40,988 bases of DNA from Planctomycetota bacterium (GCA_016872855.1 VGYV01000003.1:1-40988); one strand, 5' to 3'. Counted from the stretch's first letter, positions 9,731-17,639 are shown. Made by a program: numbers and translations. Notes: generated by a model not told the origin, from the letters alone.

Positions 9731-10690
9731 CTAGTGGTACTCGAGCGGCGGGCTGTAGTAGGCACGCAGGAAGCCTTCGAGGGCGCGGTGAATGGGGTCA
9801 CGGGGGAGGGGAGTGCGGTTCGTCGTGAGGTCTATCGTGAGGGCGGCCTTGAAGTCGGGCGGCGGCGACCAGCCCGGGCGGGTGGCCAGAAGGATGACCC
9901 GCTTCCGCCCCGCGGGGGCTGGGAGGGCGCCATCGGAGGGGGCGCAGGCGACGAGGTAGTGGCGGCCGTGGAAGCGGAAGCTCAGCGCGCCATCGGGGGC
10001 GATGGCGACCGAGAGGCCCCATTCGCGGCGGAGGCGGGCCTCGGCGAAGTGGGCGAGCATCGAGCGCGCCGCGTCGTCGAGGGCGGCGGGGGTCATCGTC
10101 CGCCGCAGCCGCGCCATGGGGGCCACGACCTTCGCGGGGTAGCCCTCGGCCACCGAGCCGTCGGGGAGGTCCCGCTTGACGACCGACATGGCGTTGACGA
10201 AGCACTCGTTGCCGATGGTGATGCCGGGCTGGATGAAGACGCCTGAGCCGACCCAGACGCGGTCGCCGATGGTGACTGGGGCGAACTTGACCCAGTAGCC
10301 CTCGGTGTAGGGGAGGGCGGTGCCGTGGGTGACGATCATCGAGCGGGCGCCGATGGCCGACATGTCGCCGATCCGCACGTCCTCCCACACGTTCACCATC
10401 GTCTCGGCGCCGAGGACGGAGTGGCGGCCGATGGCGAAGGTGGCGGGGCCGTAGACGTGGACGCGGCCCCCGATGCTCGCGTAGTCGCCGATGAGGACCT
10501 CGCGGCACTGGAGCATTGCGAAGCCGCTGATGCGCGCGTAGTCGCCGATCTCGATGCGCTGGCCCTTGAGGAGCGCGAACCAGCCGATGCGGACGCCTCG
10601 CCCGATCTTCGCGCCGAAGCAGCGGCGCAGCAGCCACTTCTTCAGCCACGGCGGCGCAAGGAGCACGAAGGCGAGGAGCAGCTTGCGCAA
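9731..10690 (-). CDS. Left-handed beta-helix (hexapeptide) O-acyltransferase
   Basis: About 319 residues. The start TTG 10690 has AGGAG eight bases upstream; the open frame further upstream is repeat DNA. A basic hydrophobic N terminus (LLAFVLLAPPWLKKWLLRR) is followed by hexapeptide repeats from about residue 30 to 195 (IGRGVRIG, IEIGDYARI, VLIGDYASI, VTIGDRVWVGSG, ITIGNECFVNA). His in MIVTHGTALP near residue 118 is the likely catalytic base, as in maltose and galactoside acetyltransferases. The C-terminal ~120 residues are an extra domain I do not recognise. It probably acylates a sugar hydroxyl. Since ACP and FkbH lie in the same operon, an ACP-bound acyl donor is possible. Confidence 0.8.
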   Translation of the reverse strand: MRKLLLAFVLLAPPWLKKWLLRRCFGAKIGRGVRIGWFALLKGQRIEIGDYARISGFAMLQCREVLIGDYASIGGRVHVYGPATFAIGRHSVLGAETMVNVWEDVRIGDMSAIGARSMIVTHGTALPYTEGYWVKFAPVTIGDRVWVGSGVFIQPGITIGNECFVNAMSVVKRDLPDGSVAEGYPAKVVAPMARLRRTMTPAALDDAARSMLAHFAEARLRREWGLSVAIAPDGALSFRFHGRHYLVACAPSDGALPAPAGRKRVILLATRPGWSPPPDFKAALTIDLTTNRTPLPRDPIHRALEGFLRAYYSPPLEYH

Positions 10691-10710
10691 GGGGCTTTCT
10701 CCTGATCGCT

Positions 10711-10886
10711 CTTCGCCCCCACTGGGCTTGCCCCAGTGGAGCGAGGGTTTGGACACTACCGCGAGGCCGCCCCCCTCACCCCCCTCCCTCTCAGGGAGGG
10801 GGCAGGGGGAGGGTTGGGGCCCGCGGCGCCCCACAGTCCAACCCTCACCCTACCCTCTCCCTGGAAGGGAGAGGGGTTGGGGTGGT
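10711..10886. repeat. Composite palindromic repeat between FkbH and acyltransferase genes
   Basis: The left module, CGCCCCCACTGGGCTTGCC followed by CCAGTGGAGCGAGGGTTTGG, is nearly the same as 6016-6060. It is followed by CTCCCTCTCAGGGAGGG and CCTCTCCCTGGAAGGGAGAGG hairpins. The FkbH stop codon (10850-10852) lies inside it, so the last FkbH residues are repeat-encoded. Confidence 0.85.
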
Positions 10887-12796
10887 GAACCCCTGACCAG
10901 GGTGTGGGCGGGGTGGGCCGCCGCGAGGTCAAGAGTGTACGTCACCGTGCCGTCGGGCGCTTCCGCCTGCCGGGTGAAGCCGAGGTGGTCATAGAGGTCC
11001 TTGACCGGGGTGTTCTTTGGTGTGGGGATGTACTCGCCCACGATGCGCCCGTAGCCCAGGTCGCGCGCCCGCGCGAGCAATTCGTTGAAGAAGAAGCCCT
11101 CGACCGTGCGGCCTATGACGCGGCAGCTCATGAGCCAGGTGTCCACGCGCAGCGTTGGGACTTCTTCGTATCGTCCTCGTCCCTCCTCCTCGTCCTCGAT
11201 TCTTCCTGGCTTGGCCGCTGCGTCGCAGGCGCCGAGAGTCGAGGACGAGGACGACGACGAGGACGAGGACGAGGACGATTGGGGAAGAGCGATCAGGACA
11301 GAGACGAGGCCGTGGTCGCCGAAACGGTCGGCCACGCGGAGTGTGAGTGCGATGGCGCCGGGGAGGGCGGCCAGGCGGCGAATCTCTTCGGGCGAGTGGC
11401 GGCGCGTGGTGAGATTGAACTGGTTGGTCTTGGCCACAAGCTGGGCGCAACGGGCGAGGCTCGCCTCGTCAATCGTGCCGACCTGGGCGCGCATGTCGAG
11501 CGAGCGGAGATAGTCGTCGGTCGAGGCGAACGCCTGCTTGGCCTCGCGGCGCTTCCGTTCCTGCTGGTACTGGCGCCCCCGCTCGGCATCCTCCTGGGTC
11601 AGGGCGACGGCCTCGAACCACAGGCCGGCCTGGAGCGCCCGCACGTATTCGGCGGGGTCGAGGGGGACCTCGACGACCTCGACCTCGGGCAGGGCCTGGC
11701 GTATCTGCTCCCGTTCGGCCGGATCGTCGTCGAAGAAGACGAAGCTATCGAGGCCGAGGCCAAGCGTATCCGCGATGCGGCGGAGCATGGCGGGCTTGGG
11801 TTCCCAGCCGGCCTCGAAGGCCGCGAAGTCGTCGAGCTTGAGCACCATGTCGGGGTTGGAGCGGAACGGCTCGCGGGCGTCGTCGGGGTTGTTCTTGGAG
11901 GCGACGGCGAGGAGGATGCCGCGCTGGGCGAGGCGTTTCACGTGGAACTGGAACGCGCGATGGGCCTCGCCCTCGGGGCTGTCGCCGAGCGCGACCCCGA
12001 GTGGCCCGGCCTCGCCCACGATGCCGCCCCAGAGCATGTTGTCGAGGTCGAGGACGAAGACCTTCTTCGGCCCGGTGTGGAGGGCGCGGAGGGCGGCCCA
12101 GAGGTGTTCGGCCAGGAGGCAGGCCCCGGCGTCGCTGAACGGCTGCTTCGTCCAGTGGTAGCGGCGCGGGTCGTAGAAGCGCTCGCGGCCCATCGTGCCC
12201 GAGACTTGCTCGAGGTCCACAAAGAACGCCCCTGCGGGCAGGTGTTGCCGGAGGGCGTCGTTGGCCTGGCGGATGAGGGCGACGTCGCCACCGAGGTGGT
12301 GGCCGAGGGGGCCGGGCGTGACCCAGTCGTAGCCGACCTGGACGATGCGCGCGCCGAAGCGCTCCGCCGCGAGCACCCAGGCGCTCTGCCAGAAGGGCAA
12401 TTCGTCGCTGCCGCCGAGCAGCCGCTGGTTCCAGGGCAGGAAGACGACGGCCTGTGGGCGGGGCGTCTCTGCCCCGCGCATGGCGGGGGCCATGGCGAGG
12501 TCCTGAAGGATGCTGTCGTAGCCGCCCTCGGCCACCTGGATGAGTGTCCCATGCCGCCAGGCGACAGCGGTTAGCGCGGGCGCGAGCCACGAGGTGGTGC
12601 ACTGGCCGAGGAGGAAGACGCGGAGGGCGGGCGCAATCCCTTCCGCCAGCTTGGCAATGAGGCTGCCGGCCCGCTCCACCTGGTCGGGCGCGAGCTGGCC
12701 GCGGCGCAGGGCCTCGCGGAGGAGGGCCAGCGCCTCATCGGCCTTGCCCTCCTTACGGAGCCGCCGCGCCTCTTTCAGCACGCTGTCTTCCGTCAT
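10850..12796 (-). CDS. FkbH-like HAD-IIIC family protein
   Basis: About 648 residues, starting at ATG 12796 with GGAGGG just upstream. The first ~45 residues look like a helical TPR-type hairpin, followed by the FkbH N-terminal domain. HAD motifs are clear: FVLDLDNMLWGG near 245, ASKNNPDD near 297 and FFDDDPAER near 352. The C-terminal third is the GNAT-like domain common in this family. FkbH proteins dephosphorylate 1,3-bisphosphoglycerate and load the glyceryl group on an ACP; an ACP gene heads this operon. Two in-frame repeat inserts are visible: 12454-12480 (RGAETPRPQ) and 11170-11279, which encodes 13 serines and then an acidic run inside the GNAT-like domain. Confidence 0.85.
   Translation of the reverse strand: MTEDSVLKEARRLRKEGKADEALALLREALRRGQLAPDQVERAGSLIAKLAEGIAPALRVFLLGQCTTSWLAPALTAVAWRHGTLIQVAEGGYDSILQDLAMAPAMRGAETPRPQAVVFLPWNQRLLGGSDELPFWQSAWVLAAERFGARIVQVGYDWVTPGPLGHHLGGDVALIRQANDALRQHLPAGAFFVDLEQVSGTMGRERFYDPRRYHWTKQPFSDAGACLLAEHLWAALRALHTGPKKVFVLDLDNMLWGGIVGEAGPLGVALGDSPEGEAHRAFQFHVKRLAQRGILLAVASKNNPDDAREPFRSNPDMVLKLDDFAAFEAGWEPKPAMLRRIADTLGLGLDSFVFFDDDPAEREQIRQALPEVEVVEVPLDPAEYVRALQAGLWFEAVALTQEDAERGRQYQQERKRREAKQAFASTDDYLRSLDMRAQVGTIDEASLARCAQLVAKTNQFNLTTRRHSPEEIRRLAALPGAIALTLRVADRFGDHGLVSVLIALPQSSSSSSSSSSSSSTLGACDAAAKPGRIEDEEEGRGRYEEVPTLRVDTWLMSCRVIGRTVEGFFFNELLARARDLGYGRIVGEYIPTPKNTPVKDLYDHLGFTRQAEAPDGTVTYTLDLAAAHPAHTLVRGSPPQPLSLPGRG
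11170..11279. repeat. CGTCCT / GAGGAC inverted array inside the FkbH gene
   Basis: CGTCCTCGTCCCTCCTCCT (11170-11202) and GAGGACGAGGACGACGACG (11234-11279) are inverted partners around a ~30-base spacer. Translated on the minus strand they give a poly-Ser run and an EDEEEGRGRYEE run without a frame break. Confidence 0.85.
12454..12480. repeat. Single GTGGGCGGGGC repeat arm inside the FkbH gene
   Basis: The same GTGGGCGGGGCGTCTCTGCC sequence as at 7701 and 7743 encodes RGAETPRPQ in frame between the N-terminal domain motifs. Confidence 0.8.
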
Positions 12797-12814
12797 CTGC
12801 CCTCCGTGGCCGGC

Positions 12815-12875
12815 GTTCGTAGTGCGGCCTTCAGGCCGTATCCGGCGCATACGGGCTGAAGCCCGCACTCCGAAC
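12815..12875. repeat. Inverted repeat between VOC and FkbH genes
   Basis: The 26-base arms 12815-12840 and 12850-12875 are complementary with two or three mismatches and contain GTGCGGCCTTCAGGCCGTA. It is a diverged relative of the 5903 family. Confidence 0.85.
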
Positions 12876-12887
12876 TTGTTCCTTCTC

Positions 12888-13289
12888 TCAGGCGCTCCTG
12901 GGCACGCGCTCGACCAGTTCCACGATCACGCCGCGGGTGTAGACGGGGGGGACGAAGTTGATGCGGAGCTCGCCCGCCTCGACGGCGGCCCCTTCGAGCA
13001 GCTCGACCCCCGCCGCCCGCAGCTCGCGGCTGCGGGCCGCAAGGTCGTCCACCTCGATGGCGATGTGATGCAGGCCGCCGAGCCCCTTGCTGAACCCCGC
13101 GAGCTTGCCGCCGCGAGGGATGATGAACTCGATGCCGGCGCCGGAGCCTTGGGTGAAGACGCATTCGGCCTCATATTCGGGCACGAACTGGCGGTGGCCC
13201 TCCCCAAGACCCAGGACGGAGAGGAGGAGGGCGAGCTGCGCCTCGTCCCGCACGATGATCCCGACATGGTGAAGCCTGGCGTTGCCCAT
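12888..13289 (-). CDS. VOC/glyoxalase-fold protein, methylmalonyl-CoA epimerase-like
   Basis: 133 residues starting at ATG 13289; the frame continues upstream only into a hairpin repeat. The two beta-alpha-beta-beta-beta halves are recognisable: LHHVGIIVRDEAQLALLLSVLG at the N terminus and LHHIAIEVDDLAARSRELRAAG in the middle, ending with GVIVELVER. The paired His and the C-terminal Glu fit the metal ligands of methylmalonyl-CoA epimerase and glyoxalase relatives. Its position between ACP and FkbH suggests it epimerises or otherwise modifies the CoA- or ACP-bound C3 acyl group. That role is inferred. Confidence 0.75.
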   Translation of the reverse strand: MGNARLHHVGIIVRDEAQLALLLSVLGLGEGHRQFVPEYEAECVFTQGSGAGIEFIIPRGGKLAGFSKGLGGLHHIAIEVDDLAARSRELRAAGVELLEGAAVEAGELRINFVPPVYTRGVIVELVERVPRSA

Positions 13290-13305
13290 TCGCGTGCTCT
13301 TGTGG

Positions 13306-13358
13306 CGACAAGCGTCCCGCTTGTCGGCCAACCGACCGCAACCGGGACGGTTGCGGCT
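13306..13358. repeat. Two adjacent short hairpins between ACP and VOC genes
   Basis: CGACAAGCGTCCCGCTTGTCG (13306-13326, a near-perfect palindrome) and CCGCAACCGGGACGGTTGCGG (13336-13356) stand next to each other and reach the ACP stop codon. Confidence 0.8.
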
Positions 13359-13593
13359 ACGTCAGGCGGCGTTCGATCAGCGCAGAGAGTTCGCCAACGG
13401 TCTTGAAGCTGCCGACCTCGGAGCTGCGGAACGTGACGCCGAACTCGTTCTCGACGGCCACCACGAGCGACACGTGGCGGAGGGAGTCCCACCCCTCGAT
13501 GTCCTTGGGCGAGGTCGCAGGGGACACCGCCAGCTCGTCGTCCTCGAACACGTCGCGGAAGACGGCGTTCAGCCGCTCAAGGACATCGCTCAC
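13357..13593 (-). CDS. Acyl carrier protein
   Basis: 78 residues. The start is GTG 13593, with AGGAG eight bases upstream, inside a longer open frame that reaches back over the promoter. GWDSLRH places the phosphopantetheine serine at about residue 37, and the acidic sequence (VFEDDELAV, DIEGWDS, VAVENEFGV) fits a discrete four-helix ACP. It heads the minus-strand operon with VOC, FkbH and a hexapeptide acyltransferase, so it probably carries the glyceryl-type unit loaded by FkbH rather than fatty-acid intermediates. A TTGACA-17-TAGGCT promoter lies about 45 bases upstream. Confidence 0.9.
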   Translation of the reverse strand: MSDVLERLNAVFRDVFEDDELAVSPATSPKDIEGWDSLRHVSLVVAVENEFGVTFRSSEVGSFKTVGELSALIERRLT

Positions 13594-13636
13594 GCGCTGG
13601 CTCCTGCTCGCCACGGTCGCCGTCTGACTGGCAAGA

Positions 13637-13665
13637 AGCCTACCATCGGGGGCGTCACGTGTCAA
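13637..13665 (-). promoter_or_regulatory. Sigma-70-like promoter of the ACP-FkbH operon
   Basis: Minus strand TTGACA (13660-13665), 17 bases, TAGGCT (13637-13642). The flanks match the acyltransferase promoter at 4325-4353 (CGTTTGACACG and GATGGTAG). Confidence 0.7.
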
Positions 13666-13689
13666 ACGGAGGGGGCACTGCTGGCCGTC

Positions 13690-13733
13690 AAGGTGTTCAC
13701 CTCGCCCCTCCCGCGAGGGCAGGTGAGCACCTT
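13690..13733. repeat. Hairpin in the divergent intergenic region
   Basis: AAGGTGTTCACCTCGCCC and GGGCAGGTGAGCACCTT are inverted with one or two mismatches around a ~9-base loop. Positions 13594-13999 contain no gene: the ACP promoter, this hairpin and the GT4 promoter. I see nothing definite in 13740-13920. Confidence 0.7.
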
Positions 13734-13923
13734 GCCGCCGTCTCCCCGTCGCGGCGCTGCGCGATACATGTGCCTGTTATTACGAGGCTTATGGTGAGCC
13801 ATCTGTCGCGGAGGCCAGGCCGCTTCAAGTTGTTCACCCCGTGTGTCACGCGCTGAACATCTTGACTATCTCGAGCGCCGCGACGGATGGCAAGGCTCGC
13901 GCCGCGGCGGCGCCGGGGTCAGG

Positions 13924-13952
13924 TTGCGGAGGGGCGGGGTGTGGATTATACT
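13924..13952 (+). promoter_or_regulatory. Sigma-70-like promoter of the GT4 gene and following genes
   Basis: TTGCGG (13924-13929), 17 bases, TATACT (13947-13952), identical in both hexamers and in spacing to 4720-4748, with TATACTTTG shared. Predicted leader ~40 bases. Confidence 0.75.
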
Positions 13953-13999
13953 TTGTCTGCCGTTGCGCCCCCCGCCCCAAGCGGCCACATGAGGTGCTC

Positions 14000-15256
14000 A
14001 TGCGCGTCCTGGTCTTGGCGAGCCTCTATCCCCACGCGCAGAACGAGACTCTGGGCCTCTCGACGCATCGCCGCACGGTGGAGCTGGCGAAGCTGTGCCC
14101 CGTGAAGGTCGTGGCCCTCACGGGGTGCCCCGACCTGCCCGAGCGGGAGGTGTACGGGGGCGTGGAGGTGCTGCGGCCCCGCTGGCGGCGGGTGCCGAAG
14201 CTGGGGGTGTTCCTCGACGGCTATCGCTATGCGGCACGCGTTGCCCGGGTCGTGGGCGCCAGGTCGCGGGGCAGGGACGCCCCGCCTACAGTATCACGGG
14301 ACGGGGACGTCCCGCCTACAACGGGCATTGACTTCGACGTGATTGACGCCCATTGGCTCTACCCCGACGCCTTCGCGGCCGTGCGGCTGGGGCGGCGGCT
14401 CGGCAAGCCCGTGGTGGTGACGGGGCGGGGGAGCGACGTGGATGAGTTCCTCCTCCGCTGGCCGGTGCGGGTTTTCGCCCGCGCGGCGCTGCGCGGGGCG
14501 GAGCAGCTCGTGGCCCTCACGCGCCGCCACAAGGAGAGGATGGCCGCGGCGGGCGCGGCGGCGGAACGCATCGCGGTCATCCCCAATGGCGTGGACACCT
14601 CGCTCTTTTGCCCGGGCGACCGTGCCGAGGCGCGGCGGGCGCTTGGCCTGCCGCCCGACGGTGTGGTGCTCCTCTCGGCTGGCAGCATCGTCCACGACAA
14701 GGGCTACCACCACCTCATCGCGGGCTCTGCCCGCCTCGCACAGGCTGGAAGCCTGTGCCACCGCCAGCGTGAGGAGGGTGGCACAGGCATCTTGCCTGTG
14801 GCGGCCGGGCGGCTGTTCATTGCGGGGCCGGGGGATTACCGTGGGGCGCTGGAGCGGCTTGCCCGTGAGTGCGGCGTGGCGGAGCGGGTGTCGTTCTTGG
14901 GCCGCGTGGCGCAGACGCAGATGCCGCTATGGTATCGCGCGGCGGACCTCTTCTGCTTCGGGAGCTATCACGAGGGCTGCCCGAACGCCATCCTGGAGGC
15001 CCTGGCGTGCGGCACGCCAGTCGTCTCGACCGACGTCGGCGGCATCCCCGATCTCGTCGAGGAAGGGCGCTCGGGCGTCCTCTTCAAGCCGCGTTCCGAC
15101 GAGGCATTCGCTGCCGCCCTACGCACCGCGCTCGCGCGGCCCTGGGACCGGGCCGAGATTGCCGCCCTGGGCGCCCGACGCTCCTGGGCGCACGTGGCCG
15201 CCGAATACCTTGCTCTGTTCAAGCAGGTGTTGGCGCGGCAATCTGGGAGGGGATGA
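14000..15256 (+). CDS. Family 4 glycosyltransferase
   Basis: 418 residues. ATG 14000 follows GAGGTG, and a consensus promoter ends ~48 bases upstream, so the longer frame to 13841 is not coding. GT-B fold signs: MRVLVLASLYPHAQNE at the start, VVTGRGSDVDEF near 135, VIPNGVDTSLF near 195, and the C-terminal EGCPNAILEALACGTPVVST near residue 324 with the E-x7-E nucleotide-sugar motif. It acts in the cytosol as a retaining transferase. Two in-frame repeat inserts are present: 14266-14321 and 14738-14802. The stop codon coincides with the first bases of the ATGGATGA repeat at 15251. Confidence 0.9.
   Translation: MRVLVLASLYPHAQNETLGLSTHRRTVELAKLCPVKVVALTGCPDLPEREVYGGVEVLRPRWRRVPKLGVFLDGYRYAARVARVVGARSRGRDAPPTVSRDGDVPPTTGIDFDVIDAHWLYPDAFAAVRLGRRLGKPVVVTGRGSDVDEFLLRWPVRVFARAALRGAEQLVALTRRHKERMAAAGAAAERIAVIPNGVDTSLFCPGDRAEARRALGLPPDGVVLLSAGSIVHDKGYHHLIAGSARLAQAGSLCHRQREEGGTGILPVAAGRLFIAGPGDYRGALERLARECGVAERVSFLGRVAQTQMPLWYRAADLFCFGSYHEGCPNAILEALACGTPVVSTDVGGIPDLVEEGRSGVLFKPRSDEAFAAALRTALARPWDRAEIAALGARRSWAHVAAEYLALFKQVLARQSGRG
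14266..14321. repeat. GCGGGGCAGGGACGCCCCGCC repeat pair inside GT4
   Basis: Two successive similar hairpins (GGGGCAGGGACGCCCCGCC, then GGGACGGGGACGTCCCGCC, each followed by TACA) are translated in frame as RGRDAPPTVSRDGDVPPT. Confidence 0.85.
14738..14802. repeat. GTGGCAC-family hairpins inside GT4
   Basis: GCACAGGCTGGAAGCCTGTG followed by CCACC, and GGTGGCACAGGCATCTTGCC followed by TGTGGC, form an inverted pair of hairpins. The block is translated in frame between the nucleotide-binding strands. Confidence 0.85.
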
Positions 15257-15339
15257 TTGGATGAATGGATGACTGGATGGGTGACCGAGAAGCCTAGTCT
15301 CCTCTCATTCATCCATTCATCCACCCATCCATTCACCCC
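15251..15339. repeat. 8-base GGATGAAT array with inverted partner
   Basis: Four 8-base units (GGATGATT, GGATGAAT, GGATGACT, GGATGGGT) at 15251-15282 are mirrored by ATTCATCC units at 15308-15339. Copies of the same element lie at 17515 and 25577, always directly after a gene. Confidence 0.9.
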
Positions 15340-15375
15340 CGCCCGGGGTCACAAGCTGGGCTGAGGAAGATAGGC

Positions 15376-16416
15376 GTGGGGAAGACCGTGCTGCTCCTGA
15401 CCGTTGACACCGAGTCGTCCATGGCCGGCGTGCGCCCGCTGCCGCCCGAGGCGATGGTGTGGGGGCGGGTGGGCGGCGGCACGTGGGGCATCGAGCGGCT
15501 GATGGACGCCTTCGACGCCCGTGGCTTCAAGGCGACATTCTTCGTGAGCACGCTGGAGGAACTGCACCACGGCGAAGAACACGTGAAACGCATCTGCTCG
15601 GCCATCCTGGGCCGCGGCCACGACGCACAGCTCCACCTCCACCCCAACTGGTGGAAGGGCGATTTCGCCCGCAAGCACCTCACCGACTACTCGCTTGACG
15701 AACAGACCGGGCTTGTTCGCCTCGCCACAGAGGCATATCGCCGCGCCTGCGGCACCGAGCCCATCGCCCATCGCGCGGGGGGGTTGCTCGTGAATGCCGA
15801 TACGTTCCGCGCCCTTTCATGGAACAGCATCCGCGTGGACGCCTCGGTCGCCATCGGCCATATTCCCTACGACCTCGGTGAGGGGGTGGAGCCACCCAAC
15901 GTCCCCCGCCGCCTCGGGCCGATCGTCGAGGTGCCTGTCACCACGTTCGCCCAGGTGCGCCTTGGCCCCTGGGCGCCCCGGCGGCACTTCGACCTCAATG
16001 CCGATTCGCTTTCGGAGCTGGAGTGGGTGGTGGACCGCGCGGCGGAGCAAGGCGCGGCAGCGGTGTGCCTGCTGATGCACAGCTTTTCGCTCATTCGCCG
16101 GGACCGAGAAGGAACTGACTTCTGGCCGGCGGAGGCCGAATGCCGCAAACTTGAGCGATTTCTCGACTATATTGCGGCTCGCGGCGACGTGGAGGCCGTG
16201 ACCTTTCGGGAGCTTGCCCGCCGCGTCGAGGCCGAGCCATCGCTCCTCGATGGGCCGGAGTTCGATGCGACGGCAGGCATCTTCCGCACGTGGCGGCGGA
16301 GCTGCGAGCGCTTCGGCGCGGGCTGGAAGAGCAAGGCATTCGCCGTGGGCCTCCCCCTCGGGCTGGCGGCCCTCGCGGCGCTGGCGATAGGAGCGCTCTG
16401 GTGGCTGATGTCCTGA
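15376..16416 (+). CDS. Polysaccharide deacetylase-like protein with C-terminal membrane helix
   Basis: 346 residues, GTG start with GAGGAAG upstream. VLLLTVDTESS opens the barrel with the catalytic acid pair of this subgroup (DTE rather than TFDDG), FKATFFVSTLEEL follows, and HDAQLHLHPNWW near residue 80 holds the HxH metal ligands. AHRAGG near residue 135 is a further conserved block. One hydrophobic segment at the very C terminus (GLPLGLAALAALAIGALWWL) suggests a tail anchor. It overlaps the next deacetylase gene by 16 bases. Likely a glycan N-deacetylase or a non-catalytic relative. Confidence 0.75.
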   Translation: MGKTVLLLTVDTESSMAGVRPLPPEAMVWGRVGGGTWGIERLMDAFDARGFKATFFVSTLEELHHGEEHVKRICSAILGRGHDAQLHLHPNWWKGDFARKHLTDYSLDEQTGLVRLATEAYRRACGTEPIAHRAGGLLVNADTFRALSWNSIRVDASVAIGHIPYDLGEGVEPPNVPRRLGPIVEVPVTTFAQVRLGPWAPRRHFDLNADSLSELEWVVDRAAEQGAAAVCLLMHSFSLIRRDREGTDFWPAEAECRKLERFLDYIAARGDVEAVTFRELARRVEAEPSLLDGPEFDATAGIFRTWRRSCERFGAGWKSKAFAVGLPLGLAALAALAIGALWWLMS

Positions 16417-17519
16417 AGCTCGCCGCGCGGCAGGCCGCGGCCTCCCTGGCGATGCGTTCCCGCCTCTGGCCGATGGTGCCGAAGGGCCGGGCTATCGTCC
16501 TCCGCTATCACCGCATTAGCGCCGAGCCGCGAGCCGCGAGCCACGAGCCACGAGCCTCTCTTCTCCAAGCTCGAAGCTCGAAGCTCGTGGCTCGAAGCTC
16601 CTCTCTCCCCTTGTCGCTGCCCGCCGAGGAGTTCGACGCCCAGCTAGCCTTCCTCGCCTCCCATTGCCAGGTGGTCAGCGCGGCGGAGATCGCGCAGGCG
16701 GCCGCCGAGGGGCATGATCTGCCTCCCGACGCCGTTGCCATCACGTTCGACGACGGCTACGAGGACAACGCCTCGGTCGCCCTCCCGCTCCTCCAGCGCC
16801 ACGGCCTGCGAGCAACCTTCTTCATCGCCGCCGGCTGGATCGGGACGAAGAACGTCCTCTGGTGGGACCGGCTGCACGACTACATTCGCCAGGCGGCCGA
16901 GCTGGGGGCTCAGCCGGTGGACTACCAGGGCCTCCCCAAGCCGCTCATCGCCGCACTCGATGCCGCCGACCTGCGGAGCCCGGGAGGCGCGGCGCAGCTC
17001 GAACGCGCCCTCGTCACCATCCTGGGCAGCATGCCAGTCCCCCCCGAGGAGACCGAGCACCTCGTCGAGAGCGTCGCCGCCGCCTTGGGCGCCGACATGG
17101 CCGACCCCGAGCCCTATCGCCCAATGTCCTGGGACCAGGTGCGCGAGCTGCACAAGGCGGGCATGGAGATCGGCTCCCACACCGTGTCCCACGCACGCCT
17201 GGCCCATGTCCCCGCGGAGAGGGCCTACGAGCAGCTCGAGCAGTCCAAGCAGGCCATCCAGCGGGAGCTTGGCGCCCCCGTGTCGCTCCTGGCCTACCCT
17301 GCGGGCAGCCACAACCAGGATGTGGTTGACCTCGCGGTGGAGGCGGGCTACCGGGCGGCCTTCACCACGGAGAGCGGCCCGGTCGCCCCCGGCGACGACC
17401 CGTTCCGCCTCCGCCGCATCGGCGTCGGCGCAGGAGCCTACCGCGGCGCCTTCTGCGGCTTCTCGCCATCGGTGTTTGGCCTTCAGCTTGGGCGCCTCGC
17501 GCGCAAGCGTGGGGGATGA
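16401..17519 (+). CDS. Polysaccharide deacetylase (NodB domain)
   Basis: 372 residues. GTG 16401 with AGGAG seven bases upstream is chosen over the longer frame. All NodB signatures are visible: ITFDDGYEDNA near residue 116, LRATFFIAAGWIG, MEIGSHTVSHARL near 259 with the HxxxH zinc pair, and LLAYPAGSHNQD. An active zinc-dependent N-deacetylase acting on an N-acetyl sugar is likely. 16523-16605 is an in-frame heptamer repeat giving EPRAASHEPRAS and SSKLVARSS between RYHRIS and the domain core. The stop lies at the start of an 8-base repeat element. Confidence 0.9.
   Translation: MADVLKLAARQAAASLAMRSRLWPMVPKGRAIVLRYHRISAEPRAASHEPRASLLQARSSKLVARSSSLPLSLPAEEFDAQLAFLASHCQVVSAAEIAQAAAEGHDLPPDAVAITFDDGYEDNASVALPLLQRHGLRATFFIAAGWIGTKNVLWWDRLHDYIRQAAELGAQPVDYQGLPKPLIAALDAADLRSPGGAAQLERALVTILGSMPVPPEETEHLVESVAAALGADMADPEPYRPMSWDQVRELHKAGMEIGSHTVSHARLAHVPAERAYEQLEQSKQAIQRELGAPVSLLAYPAGSHNQDVVDLAVEAGYRAAFTTESGPVAPGDDPFRLRRIGVGAGAYRGAFCGFSPSVFGLQLGRLARKRGG
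16523..16605. repeat. 7-base arrays (GAGCCAC, AAGCTCG) inside a NodB gene
   Basis: Units GAGCCGC, GAGCCGC, GAGCCAC, GAGCCAC (16523 on) are followed after ~15 bases by AAGCTCG units (16567 on) that are roughly inverted. Both arrays have a strict 7-base period. Confidence 0.85.
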
Positions 17520-17602
17520 CTGGATGATTGGATGGGTGGATGAATGCCAGAACGGGCCGGCCCTGCATCCATCCATTCATCCACTCATCCTTTCATCCTC
17601 CT
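17515..17602. repeat. 8-base GGATGATT array with inverted partner
   Basis: The same element as at 15251-15339 with a different loop. Its first bases supply the TGA of the upstream deacetylase gene (17517-17519). Confidence 0.9.
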
Positions 17603-17639
17603 GTCCCGTGTCACCAAGCTCTAAGCTGGGGTGCCGTTC

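Noticed and set aside
13841-13999. N-terminal extension of the GT4 gene
   Set aside because: A TTGCGG-17-TATACT promoter lies inside it, and the protein family starts at MRVLVLASLYPH.
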